NCBI GenBank assembly: GCA_027596075.1
Contig: JADGJC010000061.1
Span: 104,075-168,074 of the forward strand
DNA: 64,000 bases
Direction of reading: 5' to 3'
Source: Rhizophlyctis rosea
Lineage: Eukaryota > Chytridiomycota > Chytridiomycetes > Rhizophlyctidales > Rhizophlyctidaceae
The notes under the pieces are model-generated. The model had not been told where the DNA came from. It searched no databases and was given only the letters and a program-made list of their open reading frames with translations. The translations under genes and the position numbers were made by a program. Each line of letters opens with the position of its first letter. Position 1 is the stretch's first letter. Positions 41,052-51,867 of this stretch are shown here, piece by piece.

Positions 41052-43439
41052 TCATTGCCACGACATATCCTTCACTTTGTTGAACGACCGGATAACTCCA
41101 TCCGTCCCATGTTGACTCCAAAACACGTACCCGCCTGCCGCAAGGAGTCCAATCAACACGAGTCCAAACATCTGCTTGAAAGTTTCAAGATAATTAGTTG
41201 CCATGAAGGATTGAATATAAAAATGATCATGAAAACTTACAGGCAACGAAGACGCCGGTGATGCATCCTTCACCGCCCTATCCGCACTTGATGAAACATT
41301 CTCATCCGCAGCAGTGACAGCAGGTGGCGTTGGCGCCTTCGTACTTGACTTCCTACCCCGTTTCCTTGGTGTTCCAGCAGCACTACCCGATTCCTTCTTC
41401 CCACCCGTCAAATCCTCTGTTGAACTGCCCTTCATAGTCTCCACATCCTTCATAACCTTCTGCTCCCTCATCTCCTTCTCCTTCGCCGCGATCTTCGCAT
41501 TAGCACTTTCCAACTCCTTCTTGACCTCCGCCTCCCTCTTATTCGCCCGCTCAGCCTCCTTCTGTGCCGTCTGCGCCTCCGTCCTGCTAGTCTCCAGCAT
41601 CTTCTCCAACGACTGGGCCTGCTCCGTGACTGCTGCCAGTTCCTTTTTGAGGTTCTTTGCGTCCGAAGTAAGGCGAGTGGCCTCAGATTTGGCTGAGGCT
41701 CCTTCTTTCTCGGCTTTCGCAAGGTTGGCGGTTAGCTCTTCGATGCGGGCGTCCATAGTCCTCTTTAGGGAGTTTGTCTCGGATATTGATGTCTTGTGAG
41801 CTTCACCCTCCTGATCAAGAAATTCGTTAGCTTTCCGTCATCGAGAAAGTCAGCAGTGTTGTGAAGTGACGTACCTCCTTCAGGTTTTTGAGTTGATCCT
41901 CCAAAGACGCCGCCTTGGCCTTCCAACCCTCAAGCTCCTTCTGCCACTTCTGCCCTTCCTTTAACCGTTCCGCTAACCGTCCATTCTCATCCGCCAATCG
42001 AGTTCTTTCATTTTTTAGTTCCGCAACCTCACCCGCCTCCGCCTTGTACTTTTCCAATTCCGGAATCAGTGACTCATATTTGTGTTTCCAGGAATCCGCT
42101 TGGCCTTGCGCATTTTTGTACTTCTCCAGCTCGGGAAGCAGTGATTCGTATTTGGACTTCCATATGTCAGTCTGGCCTCGTATGTCGTCCAATTGCCGGT
42201 TCAGGTCAGCTGTGGCGCTAGCTACGGCAGCGCTGATAGTCGATTGCCTATTTTCCTGGTTCGACACCGAACGCACCGCCTGCTTTTCGACCTCCGCCAG
42301 TGACGCTTGTAACTGCCTGAGCTCCGCATTAGTTTCATTCGCCGACTGGATGGCTCGCTGGAGGACAAATGATTAAACAATTGATGGATGAGCTCATATA
42401 CAAGGCTCTAACTCACATCCACAACCGTCTCTTCCATGATTTTCGTGTTATTCGACGTGTTAGTGCTTGTACTACTTCCCCGAGAAAGCGCATCTCTGGT
42501 ATTGTTGTTAGAGCTGCATTTCAATTTCAATGCCAGCCGCAAACTCACATTTTCGCTGGCTCGTTTGGTACAGCCGGTGCCGACGGGCCATTGATGCCGT
42601 TGGAAGGTATGATGATTGTGACTTTGCAAGAAACTTTCTTGTAAAGCGCTATCGTCCGAACGACAATGAGTAGGCGTCAGAGTGAAATTAGGAGATTGAC
42701 AACTCATATGGCAAGCACGTACGCGTTCCATCTTCGTTGTTGATATCGATACCAAATTCTAGTCGATCATCGGACTTCACCTCCACCGGTCCACTTTCCT
42801 GATTCTCCTCACTAAGCCGTTTTCCATTCAGGAAGGTGCCGTTGCTGGATCTGACATCCTTCACCCAAACCTATAAAAATTTGTCAGTATTCTTCATCGG
42901 TTCAGCCTTTGCAACATGCAGGATCTTGAATGCTAAAAATTGAGTGCTACATCCGATCGGCCCTATACCAACATACCTTTCCATTCTCATACCAAATTTC
43001 CGCATGATTCCGACTGAGCACTTTTGAGTCGAAAATACCATTATTCGCTTCTGGAGGAGACTTGGGGCTCATCTTCCTCCCAACTTTGACAGCCTCAAAC
43101 AGATCCAGACGTTTAGACGCAAATGTTTCATTGAGGCTTTCGAGCACGAGTCTAATAACGCAAGCGCGGAATGGTAAATAATGAAGTCAATTAGTATTTG
43201 ACATTGATGATGCTGATGAGCGGGTAAGCACGTCGCAGCATCATGATATGCCAGCGTGCTCCATCTTCACCAACACTTGGAGAGGCACTTACATTGGAGT
43301 GCTGGCCATACTGTTGTTTCCATAGTTGAAGTTCTTCAACGCCTTCCGAGTGGATGCTGCTGCCGTCAGGAGAGGAACGTTAAGGTCTTTCGTGCGCAGA
43401 AGCTGTTATGTTATTCCAAGCCTTACCTTTACGAGTCAT
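41052..43439 (-). CDS. FHA-domain, coiled-coil, tail-anchored protein (SLMAP/Far10 type)
   Basis: Starts with a 13-nt exon (43439-43427) followed by exon 43359-43293; the spliced N-terminus reads MTRKAASTRKALKNF. An FHA domain (phosphothreonine binding) follows: AVKVGRKMSPKSPPEANN, VLSRNHAEIWYENGKVW and VRSSNGTFLNGKRLS contain the conserved GR, SR..H and NG residues. The middle is hundreds of residues of coiled coil (LEKYKNAQGQADSWKHKYES repeated twice with variation; NLAKAEKEGASAKSEATRL). A Ser/Thr/Pro patch precedes a single C-terminal hydrophobic helix (MFGLVLIGLLAAGGYVFW) with a short tail ending SWQ. FHA plus coiled coil plus tail anchor is the layout of SLMAP, yeast Far9/Far10 and Vps64, subunits of the STRIPAK phosphatase complex on ER and nuclear envelope. 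The role is inferred from that match. Confidence 0.87.
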
Positions 43440-44302
43440 GGTCGGCTGGTCGACAACCGTCCCCTCGTCCGGCGAGTGACTTCTCGGCGGCGGGTTTGCA
43501 AACATGTCGGCGAGAGGCCGTGATTGTCTTGTTGACATTTGCCGTGCTGGTGGAGAAGGGGATTATGATGGGAAAGTTCCAAAGAAGTGGTGTCTTGCTG
43601 AGAAACGGTGGTGTAGAGTGACCAGACGTATACCACGGCAGATCTGGTTGCAGTGCGGGAGAGATGATAAAGATGATAAAAGGCTGAGAGTCCTCTGGGT
43701 GGCCCATCTCATCTGGAAGCAAGATCATTTGACAGGCCGGCCCGGACAAGCACTGCAAGCGCGTCCGGGGTGGCTTTGCACCCGCACACACGTGAAAATC
43801 CTGGGTTGCACTTTACATAAGCAAACCGTCTCTGTGCAAGCGTGTGGATCTTTATGCTCTTTCCAAACTGCAACGCCATAACAAAAATCATCCATCAATT
43901 TGAAATGAACAGGAATTAGAAATCTTGCACGGCCCAAACACTTTCCACGAACTTCGCTTTCCGGAACAAGTATTATTTATATGGTACGGCTTTGTCATCC
44001 TCATCGCTAGCAATGGGATGAGCAAGCTGCGAAAAGATAATGGAAGCATATGTACGGAAAATATTACAACCAACAACATTTTTAATTCGGCCAATACCGA
44101 GGTAATCCTGGCTGGCTACGAGAAGCGATATGCTTCCCTGCGCGTGCAAACCCCGCCTCTGGATATTGAAGCGGGTAACGCCGCAGAATGGGTTTTACTG
44201 GTTTCGTAACGTACGAGCCTATACCACCAGTCTTCCCCGCACGGGCAGTGTTTGATTCATACTCTCATCTGAAGTGGGCAGTCGGCGTCTTTCCCCTCCC
44301 AT
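43440..44302. other. Intergenic region
   Basis: About 860 bases with the FHA gene promoter and the 3' flank of the next minus-strand gene. No supported gene. Confidence 0.45.
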
Positions 44303-45450
44303 TTACACAATCAATTGCCCCCTCAAAATCATCTGCGACATAGGCGAATACGGCCTCTTCGGCGGAACAACGACACCTTCTTCATCGAATAGTCCGCCCT
44401 TGCGCACTTCTGCGATGCCTGAGACGGCGGGCTGTTGGTCTGGCGAAGGCAATGACGGCGAATCTTGTAGAATGGGTAAGGCGGGAGAGGCGGCGGACAT
44501 GAGGGAATTTGTGGGGGATGTGGAGAGCGGTGTGGGAATGAGGGGTGCGTCTGAGGTTGTTGGAGAGGTGGACATGGTGGACGTCGCAGTTGGGGAAGCG
44601 CGGAAGAAAGCGGAGAAGGCGGAGGGGCGGGCGGTGAGGATGGATGGTGATGGGAGGGGAGAGATGGGAAGGATGGGGAGGGCTGTTGGCTGTTTGTATA
44701 GAGGAAATATGGGAGGGCTTAGTGCATACTTCGAATTTCTTTTGGGCTTTGACGAAAATTGATGCCCAACAAAATGACTGCATCCTTTCCCATATTTTCC
44801 CAATACGCAACATTTTGATTTCTGGAGCCCATTTGCCCATAGCAGCCTGTCATCCCACATTCATTTGTCTTGCTCCCCTAATATGAACAATTGGCAGGAA
44901 ACGGGAAGATCATCCAGGAAGGGCAGAAACTCACACTGTCAGAAACACTGCCGGCACTCATGGCTCCAGCAACAGGCGAAGCGCCTTGTCTTCCACCTCC
45001 ACCTCCATCTCCACCACCTCCTCCAGAAACACCCCCACCACTACCAGAATTCCCCGATCCCCCACTGATAACCACCGCAGCAGGCTGCGTAACACCCACA
45101 GCCCCACCACTGACAGTTCTCATCCTTCCACTCAACCCCGCAAACGCACTCCCCAACACCGGTCCAAACGGACTGGACCCCGTCGACGTCGACGCCCCAC
45201 TCGACCCCGTTGCGCCACCGCCCGCTCCTACACTGCCGCCACCAGAAGATAAACTTCCGAGCGACGAAATGGAGGAGATCGAGCCTCCCCTTCTGTGTCT
45301 GTTGTTTATGTTCCAGGCGGCGGGGTCTTGGGGTTGGGGCTTTGGTAGAGGGATTGCGATGGGGGTGTTGGCGAGACTATGGCGACGGTAGCGGAATGGA
45401 ACTGTATTTGTGGTGTCGGTGGACTGGGTTTGGTTTTGTGGGTTTGACAT
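44303..45450 (-). CDS. Uncharacterised Ser/Gly/Pro-rich phosphoprotein-like protein
   Basis: Two minus-strand exons (45450-44935 and 44746-44303), joined in phase 0 by a GTGAGT donor and a TCAAAG acceptor, give 319 residues. The first half contains FRYRRHSLANTPIAIPL, WNINNRHRRGGSISSI and SPFGPVLGSAFAGLSGRMRTV, then a Gly-rich stretch. The second half is Ser/Pro/Thr-rich and ends SPMSQMILRGQLIV. The RRxS basic phosphosites, together with a short hydrophobic C-terminal motif of the form (Q/E)xxLxG, recall a family of fungal Ser-rich proteins that end in ERxLKGxF. I could not confirm this relation, so no function is given. The antisense open frame at 44891-45391 is a shadow. Confidence 0.65.
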
Positions 45451-46371
45451 TGTCTCTGGCTGGAGTTAGCATTGGGAAGCTTTTGGCTGGGGAGTTTATA
45501 GTTGCGACTATTTATTTTAGCGCCAGTTGTTATATTTGAAAGGTGCCAGGTGCTTAGATTCTGCGGTGACGGGAGGTTGATTGTGACGGTAAGCACGAAA
45601 TCATGTCAGTGGTGGGCCGCCTGGTGGGCAGATGGTTGTGAGGTTGGAAGCAAAGGAGGTGGAGGCGGTTCAACTTGAGGGTCTCTTGAAGAGGGGGTGG
45701 CAATTCTGTGTCCCCACACATTGATAGCCCGGGTCCTGGGTACCTGTGCCCCAGGGCTTGATAGGCTGATTCCCACATTGATGAGCTATTGACGGTACAA
45801 AACTTGAAGATGTGGATACCACTCAACTGCATTGCTCAGAACTGTTAATCACATATATTATACTATTCGTGTCTTCTCTACGACATTGTTTTCCAAACAG
45901 TCCGTTCTCTACACATCAGATTCTTGCAAGAATGCAGCTCCTCAGCTCGAATGACACAAACAGCCAGCAAGGACGGACACGGTTCTGGTTTGCAAAGCCA
46001 GGTGCCTCAACTACCGGCACTTCAACCCTTTTTCCCTGACGGGAAAACCCTCCAGAATTCGGCATCCATCTTTTCCATCGATTTGCACAAGGAAAGAGGA
46101 CCATTATTTCTCATTATTTCAGCCTCACCCAATACATCACGTCATGAAGGACAACGCGTTTGCAGCAACACCGCCACCAGCTGCCACTTGCAGAACGCGT
46201 TTCCAATTTGTGGGGTGGTCCACCAGTCTCGCATATAAAGCCGCCATCATGGACGACGTTGCCCTGTTCGACAACAACCCGTCAAATTCTGAACTCACCT
46301 TACGCCAATTCTGAAAATTTGCTTACAAGTGGAACCTCCCATCAGTAACACATAACCAACCTCAACCGACA
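45451..46371. other. Intergenic region between divergent genes
   Basis: About 920 bases, presumably the promoters of both flanking genes. No gene is seen. Confidence 0.5.
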
Positions 46372-46708
46372 ATGTCCTACGCCGACCCCACCAACACCTA
46401 CGCCCCCAACACCCACGACCACACCAACATCGACCTCATCCGGTCCCAGGCGCAGTCTCAAAAAGCACAGGCAACCGCTGAGAAGGATAAAATCAAGGCC
46501 GACTTGGTCGATCGCGTGCAGCACGAGAGTGCCAGCAAGGAGGAGAGGGAACGGCCTTCTCTTCCTGGTGTAGTGGGAAGAGCTGTTCATCAGGTAGGAT
46601 TTATGGAAGTTTGCGGCGTTTGTCGGCGCAAGGTAGTAAATGATTTCTTTTATGCAGAACGACGGAGTTGTGGGACATCAGCCCAGGGAAGATGAGATCG
46701 GTGCTTAA
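46372..46708 (+). CDS. Small hydrophilic protein, 90 residues
   Basis: Two exons (46372-46593, 46658-46708) in phase 0; the donor is GTAGGA and the acceptor TTTATGCAG. The protein begins MSYADPTNTYAPNTHDH, has a predicted charged helix (IRSQAQSQKAQATAEKDKIKA, about residues 23-43) and ends GHQPREDEIGA. It has no cysteine and no hydrophobic segment. The composition resembles small, heat-soluble stress-type proteins, but I do not recognise a family and suggest no specific function. The intron makes sense because it removes an in-frame stop-rich segment and extends the protein with a matching hydrophilic tail. Confidence 0.65.
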
Positions 46709-47933
46709 ATAGGAAAATATATACCCGTCTAACGGACCTGGGGCACGCAGTTGTCAACAGGGACTTGTACAGTACCATTGTGTATAGTTTCAATATACCG
46801 CTTTCCCAATTGCGGAGTTAAAGAAGAGAATTGAATCATATTGGATGTTGGAGTGTAATCATCATTGGAGTGGAATCATATTGGATGTTATCACTTCAGC
46901 CATCCTGCAGGGAATTCCTTTGCGCATCATAGGTTATAGAAGTGTTTGTACTCCCGCATTGACCAATCTGACACAAAAATTCCATTTATCAAGCGTAAAT
47001 CTTTTTCCGGCGATAATGGATAGGTGAGGTCGTTGCACATCCCACCTCGTGATAACGGAAGTGGAAGGAACGGCACATGTTGCACCTCCCAATCAGCACC
47101 TAACCCAACTCCTCGGCAGTATGCAGCGATTTGCATTATTATCAATCTGGATTATCATTGTCACTCCTCTGATCTTTTCCACTTCCCTCTCTTGACGGGA
47201 CAATGCATTTCACACTATCACGTCAAGTATTGAGAACAGCGGATGCTCATCATGCTACCTACTATCTACAGAATCCAGATACACAGGTGTGAAATTGTGA
47301 ATGGACCTTGTCAAGCCACTCAACCCCATCTGAATGCAACCCATCCAGTCACACACCCATCCCGTGCGCCACGGTTACACGAATCTAGTCACTTGAGGTC
47401 CAAACGATGTCAGCCGGGGCCTCCGAAGTCTCGGGCTGGGCCACACAACGTCAATCACATCTACATTCGGCCTCATTCACACGACTTATGTCTCAAGGTT
47501 GAAGGCATCTTTCCCACACTTTTCTCTTCCAACTCATTACAATAATCGAAATTACAAACCGGGAGCTTCGATAACCAGCTTTCATGGGCTGGGCGTCCTA
47601 AATAATACTAACCCTCTTTCCCATACAGGTTCCAGCAGGCAAGTGGTTTTGACCTCAAAATTAAGAGGTGACATTGGCCACACATGCTGACCATTTCGTA
47701 GGCCTTCTCTCGCAGGAAACTCGAGAAGGCTTGACTTCCCTTTTGGTCACAAGTATCCCTTACATACCCACTTTGCCGCCTTCCACCTTGGACGACACTC
47801 GTTAGACTGCCACACGGTCCTCTGGACGAGAAAAATCTCCCCATTGCCTTGCCACCCCTCTCGCACCTTTCAGACAGTTACAAGCTTCACATATTGATCG
47901 CCACTCGATAACTGAAGTCTGACACTCCGAACC
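46709..47933. other. Intergenic region
   Basis: About 1.2 kb. A 17-bp direct repeat (gaatcatattggatgtt) occurs at 46833 and 46873, 40 bases apart. No supported gene. Confidence 0.5.
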
Positions 47934-50052
47934 ATGCCGCCTCCACCGGCCGTTCGTGAATCGTCGTCGAAATTTCCGTTCCTTTACCGAAGGAAGGTCC
48001 GGGTTGCCGCCGCGGGAACCAGCAGTGGTGGCAATGTTGAAGGGTACGACAGCGACGTTATTACTGAGGAGGATTACATCAATGGTACGTTTCAGTCTTT
48101 ATTTACACAGAAAATTCACCTATTTGGTTCAAACTGTTCCTAACGATTGTTCGTTTTCCATTGACATAGGTCTCAAACAACGCCAGTCTTTGGAATTGCA
48201 ACAGAAGCAGCTTCACATCGATGAGGCGCGCCGACCGAAAGAAATCAGAGAGTGGCGCTTGTCTGCCAAGTTCCGGGCGTTGAAGGCTGAAGCGGAGCGG
48301 CGACTGCGTCGCGAGAAAGACATTTGCAAGCGAAGAAATCGTAAGTTGAAGTACCTCACTCTATACTTCAGGGTGGAGTCGCTAGGATCTTTCAGGATGG
48401 CTGCTATACAGAATTTTGTTTTGATGATGGGAGTATTTCGTTGGTGACGTGCAGCCAAAGACGGAGGGAATGCTCTGGAGGGATACGTTGGATTCATTGC
48501 TTTTTCAAACAAACCGCTAACTCTTGGTTAACATCATTCACAGTTCCCGATCCTGCCGCAAATCACATACCTTACTCATTCTCGTTGAATGAGCTGTACA
48601 AACCGCAAGTACGACGACGAAAATCGGGGAAGAACACGAACACTCCTGTTACCCCGCCGCAAAGAAGACCTTCCATTGCCTCCAATGGTTCTGGGTCATC
48701 ATCATCGCCGCCTCCAACCAGCCCTCCCCCATATGCCTCAAATGATCCAATGGACATCGATTTCCTCCCTCAATATACCCCGTCGATTGGCAGTCTCTCA
48801 CTGACAAGCAGCACAACCTCCATACAATCAATTACTCCTCCAGTCACACCGGTGAGCAAGATTCGCTCTTCTGTCCCAGTCAACTGTTCGCCCCGAAAGC
48901 AGAGTAAGTTTTGTTGACGTCATGCCAAAATATTTCCGAACTTTTGTATTCAAGGTACTAACTTGTCTCTAAAGAACTCTTCCAACGCCGCGGGCCGGCC
49001 GAAGACAGGCAAGACCGTCGCAAACAAATGCATAACGAGATGCATTCCATTCCGATCCGGACGCCCGAGGACCGTCGTCGCGATTCAATTGAAAAGAGCA
49101 AGCTTCATCGGACTATGATTCAGTACCAAAACCGCGGGTGTAAGTGTTTCCAGCAAGACCAATTCCGAAGTTGGCCCGACACTTACACCCGCGGTTTGTT
49201 GTTCATCTCTAAATACAGTATCGGTTGCACCATTACTCAATGACGGGAAGAGCAATTTGGGGAACCAATTGCTCATTACGGATGACTATGATCGTGATTT
49301 GGGTAAGCCTCAGTTCCGTGCTTTCCATCGGGCGTCGTCGCACATATGTCAACCACTAACCTCCCACCGAACAGACCGTGAATGGAACCAATCCGTCCCT
49401 CCTTTCACAACACCAATCTTCACCCTTCCCACCACGACCATCTCCGCGCGCTGGATGACCGTCGAGGGCATCCCGACCGCGAACCGGGCGTACCGAGCGG
49501 ACATTGCCAAGAAGGCGTCCAAGATGGTTGAGCGGGCGTTCGAGGAGAAGGGCATTGTCGGGGATTTGCGATACCATGCCGAGGAGCACTTCATAGCGGA
49601 CATCATTGTGAATATGGGGGATGATGAACCGGTCGGGGCGTTGCAGTATGCGTTCATGAAGAAGTACATTTGGTTGGATAGTGTTACGGTTGATAAGAGG
49701 TGGAGGGGGATTGGGTGTGGGAGGGTGCTTTTGGAGAGGTGTGTGTTTCTTTGCCTCTTTTGCACCTAAAGCTCTCATCTTGATTGATCTTCCTTTGCTG
49801 AATAGGATCATCGAAGTTGCCAAGAACCGACAGAAGGACATCTTGCTGTACGCCTTGGCGGACGTCGTGGCCTTATACCAAAAGTTTGGGTTCCAGATTG
49901 AGCTGAAATGTAAGTGTTGATAGTTGGTGGGACACGGAATGGCTTTCAAAGTTGTTTGGCTGCTGATAGCTAACCGTTACTTTTGCATTTCGTTTTCATC
50001 AGACCCACCTCGATCCGTCAACCCCGGCCACTTCATGGTTTACAAATCCTGA
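47934..50052 (+). CDS. GNAT-family N-acetyltransferase with long N-terminal extension
   Basis: Eight exons (47934-48084, 48170-48340, 48544-48903, 48975-49139, 49219-49302, 49375-49738, 49806-49909, 50003-50052) join with consistent phases into 482 residues. The C-terminal third is a GNAT acetyltransferase: WLDSVTVDKRWRGIGCGRVLLER holds the acetyl-CoA pyrophosphate loop (R-G-x-G-x-G), and LYALADVVALYQKFGFQIEL is the usual motif B. GNAT enzymes move acetyl from acetyl-CoA to an amine; the substrate is unknown. The N-terminal 300 residues are a charged helical segment (LKQRQSLELQQKQLHIDEA) and a Ser/Pro-rich region with SPPPTSPPP, not typical for the family. Intron 4 has a perfect inverted repeat across its donor (separate entry). 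Without removal of that intron, the frame hits a stop. Confidence 0.88.
49129..49197. repeat. Perfect 19-bp inverted repeat spanning a 5' splice site
   Basis: The arms aaaccgcgggtgtaagtgt (49129-49147) and its exact reverse complement (49179-49197) are separated by 31 bases. The left arm covers the last 11 exonic bases and the first 8 intronic bases of intron 4 (49140-49218) of the GNAT gene, so the donor GTAAGT is inside the stem. The right arm lies about 20 bases before the acceptor. The loop contains a weaker stem (ccaa and ttgg). Confidence 0.9.
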
Positions 50053-50741
50053 GTGATGGTCGCTGGAGAAGGTCCCAATATGTGAGTTTAGGGGCCCCAA
50101 CTGTTTTGGTGCTCCCCTTCAAGTCACTAACATTCTTTACGCACATCAGACCATTACGTCTCCTTTCCTGTTCACCTCTTACAATAAAAACCTTCGGGAC
50201 AATGTTTCTTTTCGGCAAAGCACCTAATTTCCAGTTTCTCTTGTCTGTTTTCCGTCTCTTTTCCGTTCTTCTTTCAACGTCCATAGTTTTAAAGTTTAAC
50301 GTTTCCACAAAAAAAAACTGTACCATATTTGGAGGGGATGCGCGGCGCGTTTTTTTCTTTTCTTTTCTTTTCTTTTCTTTTACCGTTAGGGGTGTCGCCG
50401 TGTGACATTTTGCAAAAAGAACTCCTTAGCACTCGTGCAAAAAAGGTGGCGGGGGGTTTATATAATATAGGGAACTTTATTTTTTGCAAGTTTTTGTGTG
50501 TGCGGCTGGTGTGGTGGTAACGTGATGAGTATGGAGGATGTTTTGGCAGGCCAGTCCGAACTGGGGAAACATGGTTGATCCGCGTCAAAACTCAACGACA
50601 TTACACACCCACAAAAATGGGATGAGCAACAAGCAAGCATGTGCAAACTGAACAGCATGGTATGTATTTACAGGAAAATGGCCGGGCCAATGCAAAGTAG
50701 ATCAACAAAAGAAGGCGGTTGAGATGTGCCCCATCAACCGT
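50053..50741. other. Intergenic region with TTTTC microsatellite
   Basis: 3' flanks of two convergent genes. A pure run of TTTTC units occupies about 50350-50381. No gene is seen. Confidence 0.6.
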
Positions 50742-51867
50742 TCACGCGAGCACAAAATCATCAAACAGCGGAGTCACGACTGCACTCAGAGTCGGGAGGT
50801 CGTCGTCGCCGAATTCTGCTCAGTTTGGTATGGACAAATAAACGGAAGGGCCAAACATGAGTCGAAACAGTTCTCATCAGCACACTGCACACCCCAAGAA
50901 AACAATAAAGGGCACACAAGACATTCCCCACAAAAGAGTACTTACGAAACTCCAACCCCAAATCCACGCACGCGACTCCACACATCAAGTCTGGTACAAA
51001 CTCAGGAAGGTCGGCACTCTCGTCCCTGGTCACGGCTTCCCATGTTGACGCGTCGATGTAGGTCTCGAGCTGCGGCTCTGCGAGGGCTTTGAGGTCGTCG
51101 AGTGTGAAATCATAGTCCGGGGTGAAGGTGTTGAATTCTGGATATGTGATCGGGTTAGTCCACGTTGAACATTTCATGGATATGCAACTTGCAACCAACA
51201 AACCAAAAGTCGACGGAGGCATGTACTCTACATCTTCCACCACATCCACTTCTTCCCCTCCCTGCTCCGCTTCCCGCAACTGCACCTGCACCTCCTCCGA
51301 CTGTTGGTATTCCGCGACGGGAGCCTTCAACGCGCCTTTGGTCGACGCCTTCTTAGCGGACGCGCGGCGAGATTTGGGTTTCGTGGAGGATTTTGGGAGT
51401 GCGTCTTCGGGTGTGGACGGGATGATGGTGATGTTGGTGTTGGATTTGGTCGGGGCTTTTGGTTGGAAGGGTGTTTGGTGCGTTATGTCGCGGAGACCGA
51501 AGCGGAGGGCGGTTTTGAGCGGGGATTTTTGGGATTTGAGGTTTGAGGGTTGGTGAGGGGTTTTGACGGAGAGGGGGTGGGATGTGTTGGTGTGGGGAGC
51601 TTTGGTGGAGGAGAGGGGGGCTGGTGGACATTAAGGAGACGAAGCATTATGGAATTGAAGTTCTGGTTGATATAGGACGCGTCACGTATAAAAACTCATA
51701 CCTTTCGCTGCTGGAGTTTGAAAAGTTGCCTTCAACAAAGCGGTCCGGTCGGATTTGCCCAGTCGACCCGGTGTTTTGTAAGCAGCCGGCATGTCAATGT
51801 TCTCCTTGTCCAATGATAGATCTCCTCGCTTGAGGTGGGACTGGGAAGAGCGGACGTTGCGGATCAT
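50742..51867 (-). CDS. Securin-like protein with KEN box and D boxes
   Basis: Four minus-strand exons (51867-51702, 51620-51204, 51137-50946, 50815-50742) join with consistent phases into 282 residues. The N-terminus reads MIRNVRSSQSHLKRGDL then SLDKENIDMP, placing an RxxL and a KEN box within ten residues of each other. PGRLGKSDRTALLKATF and RFGLRDITHQTP follow; the latter resembles a destruction box (RxxLxxI). The middle is Lys/Pro/Ser-rich. The C-terminus is acidic: EYMPPSTFEF, FTPDYDFTLDDLKAL and a final PLFDDFVLA. An N-terminal degron cluster, basic middle and acidic C-terminus is the securin layout (Pds1/Cut2/PTTG), but many mitotic regulators share such degrons, so this is inference. 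The open frame continues upstream of the ATG without another ATG, so a missing first exon is possible. Confidence 0.65.
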
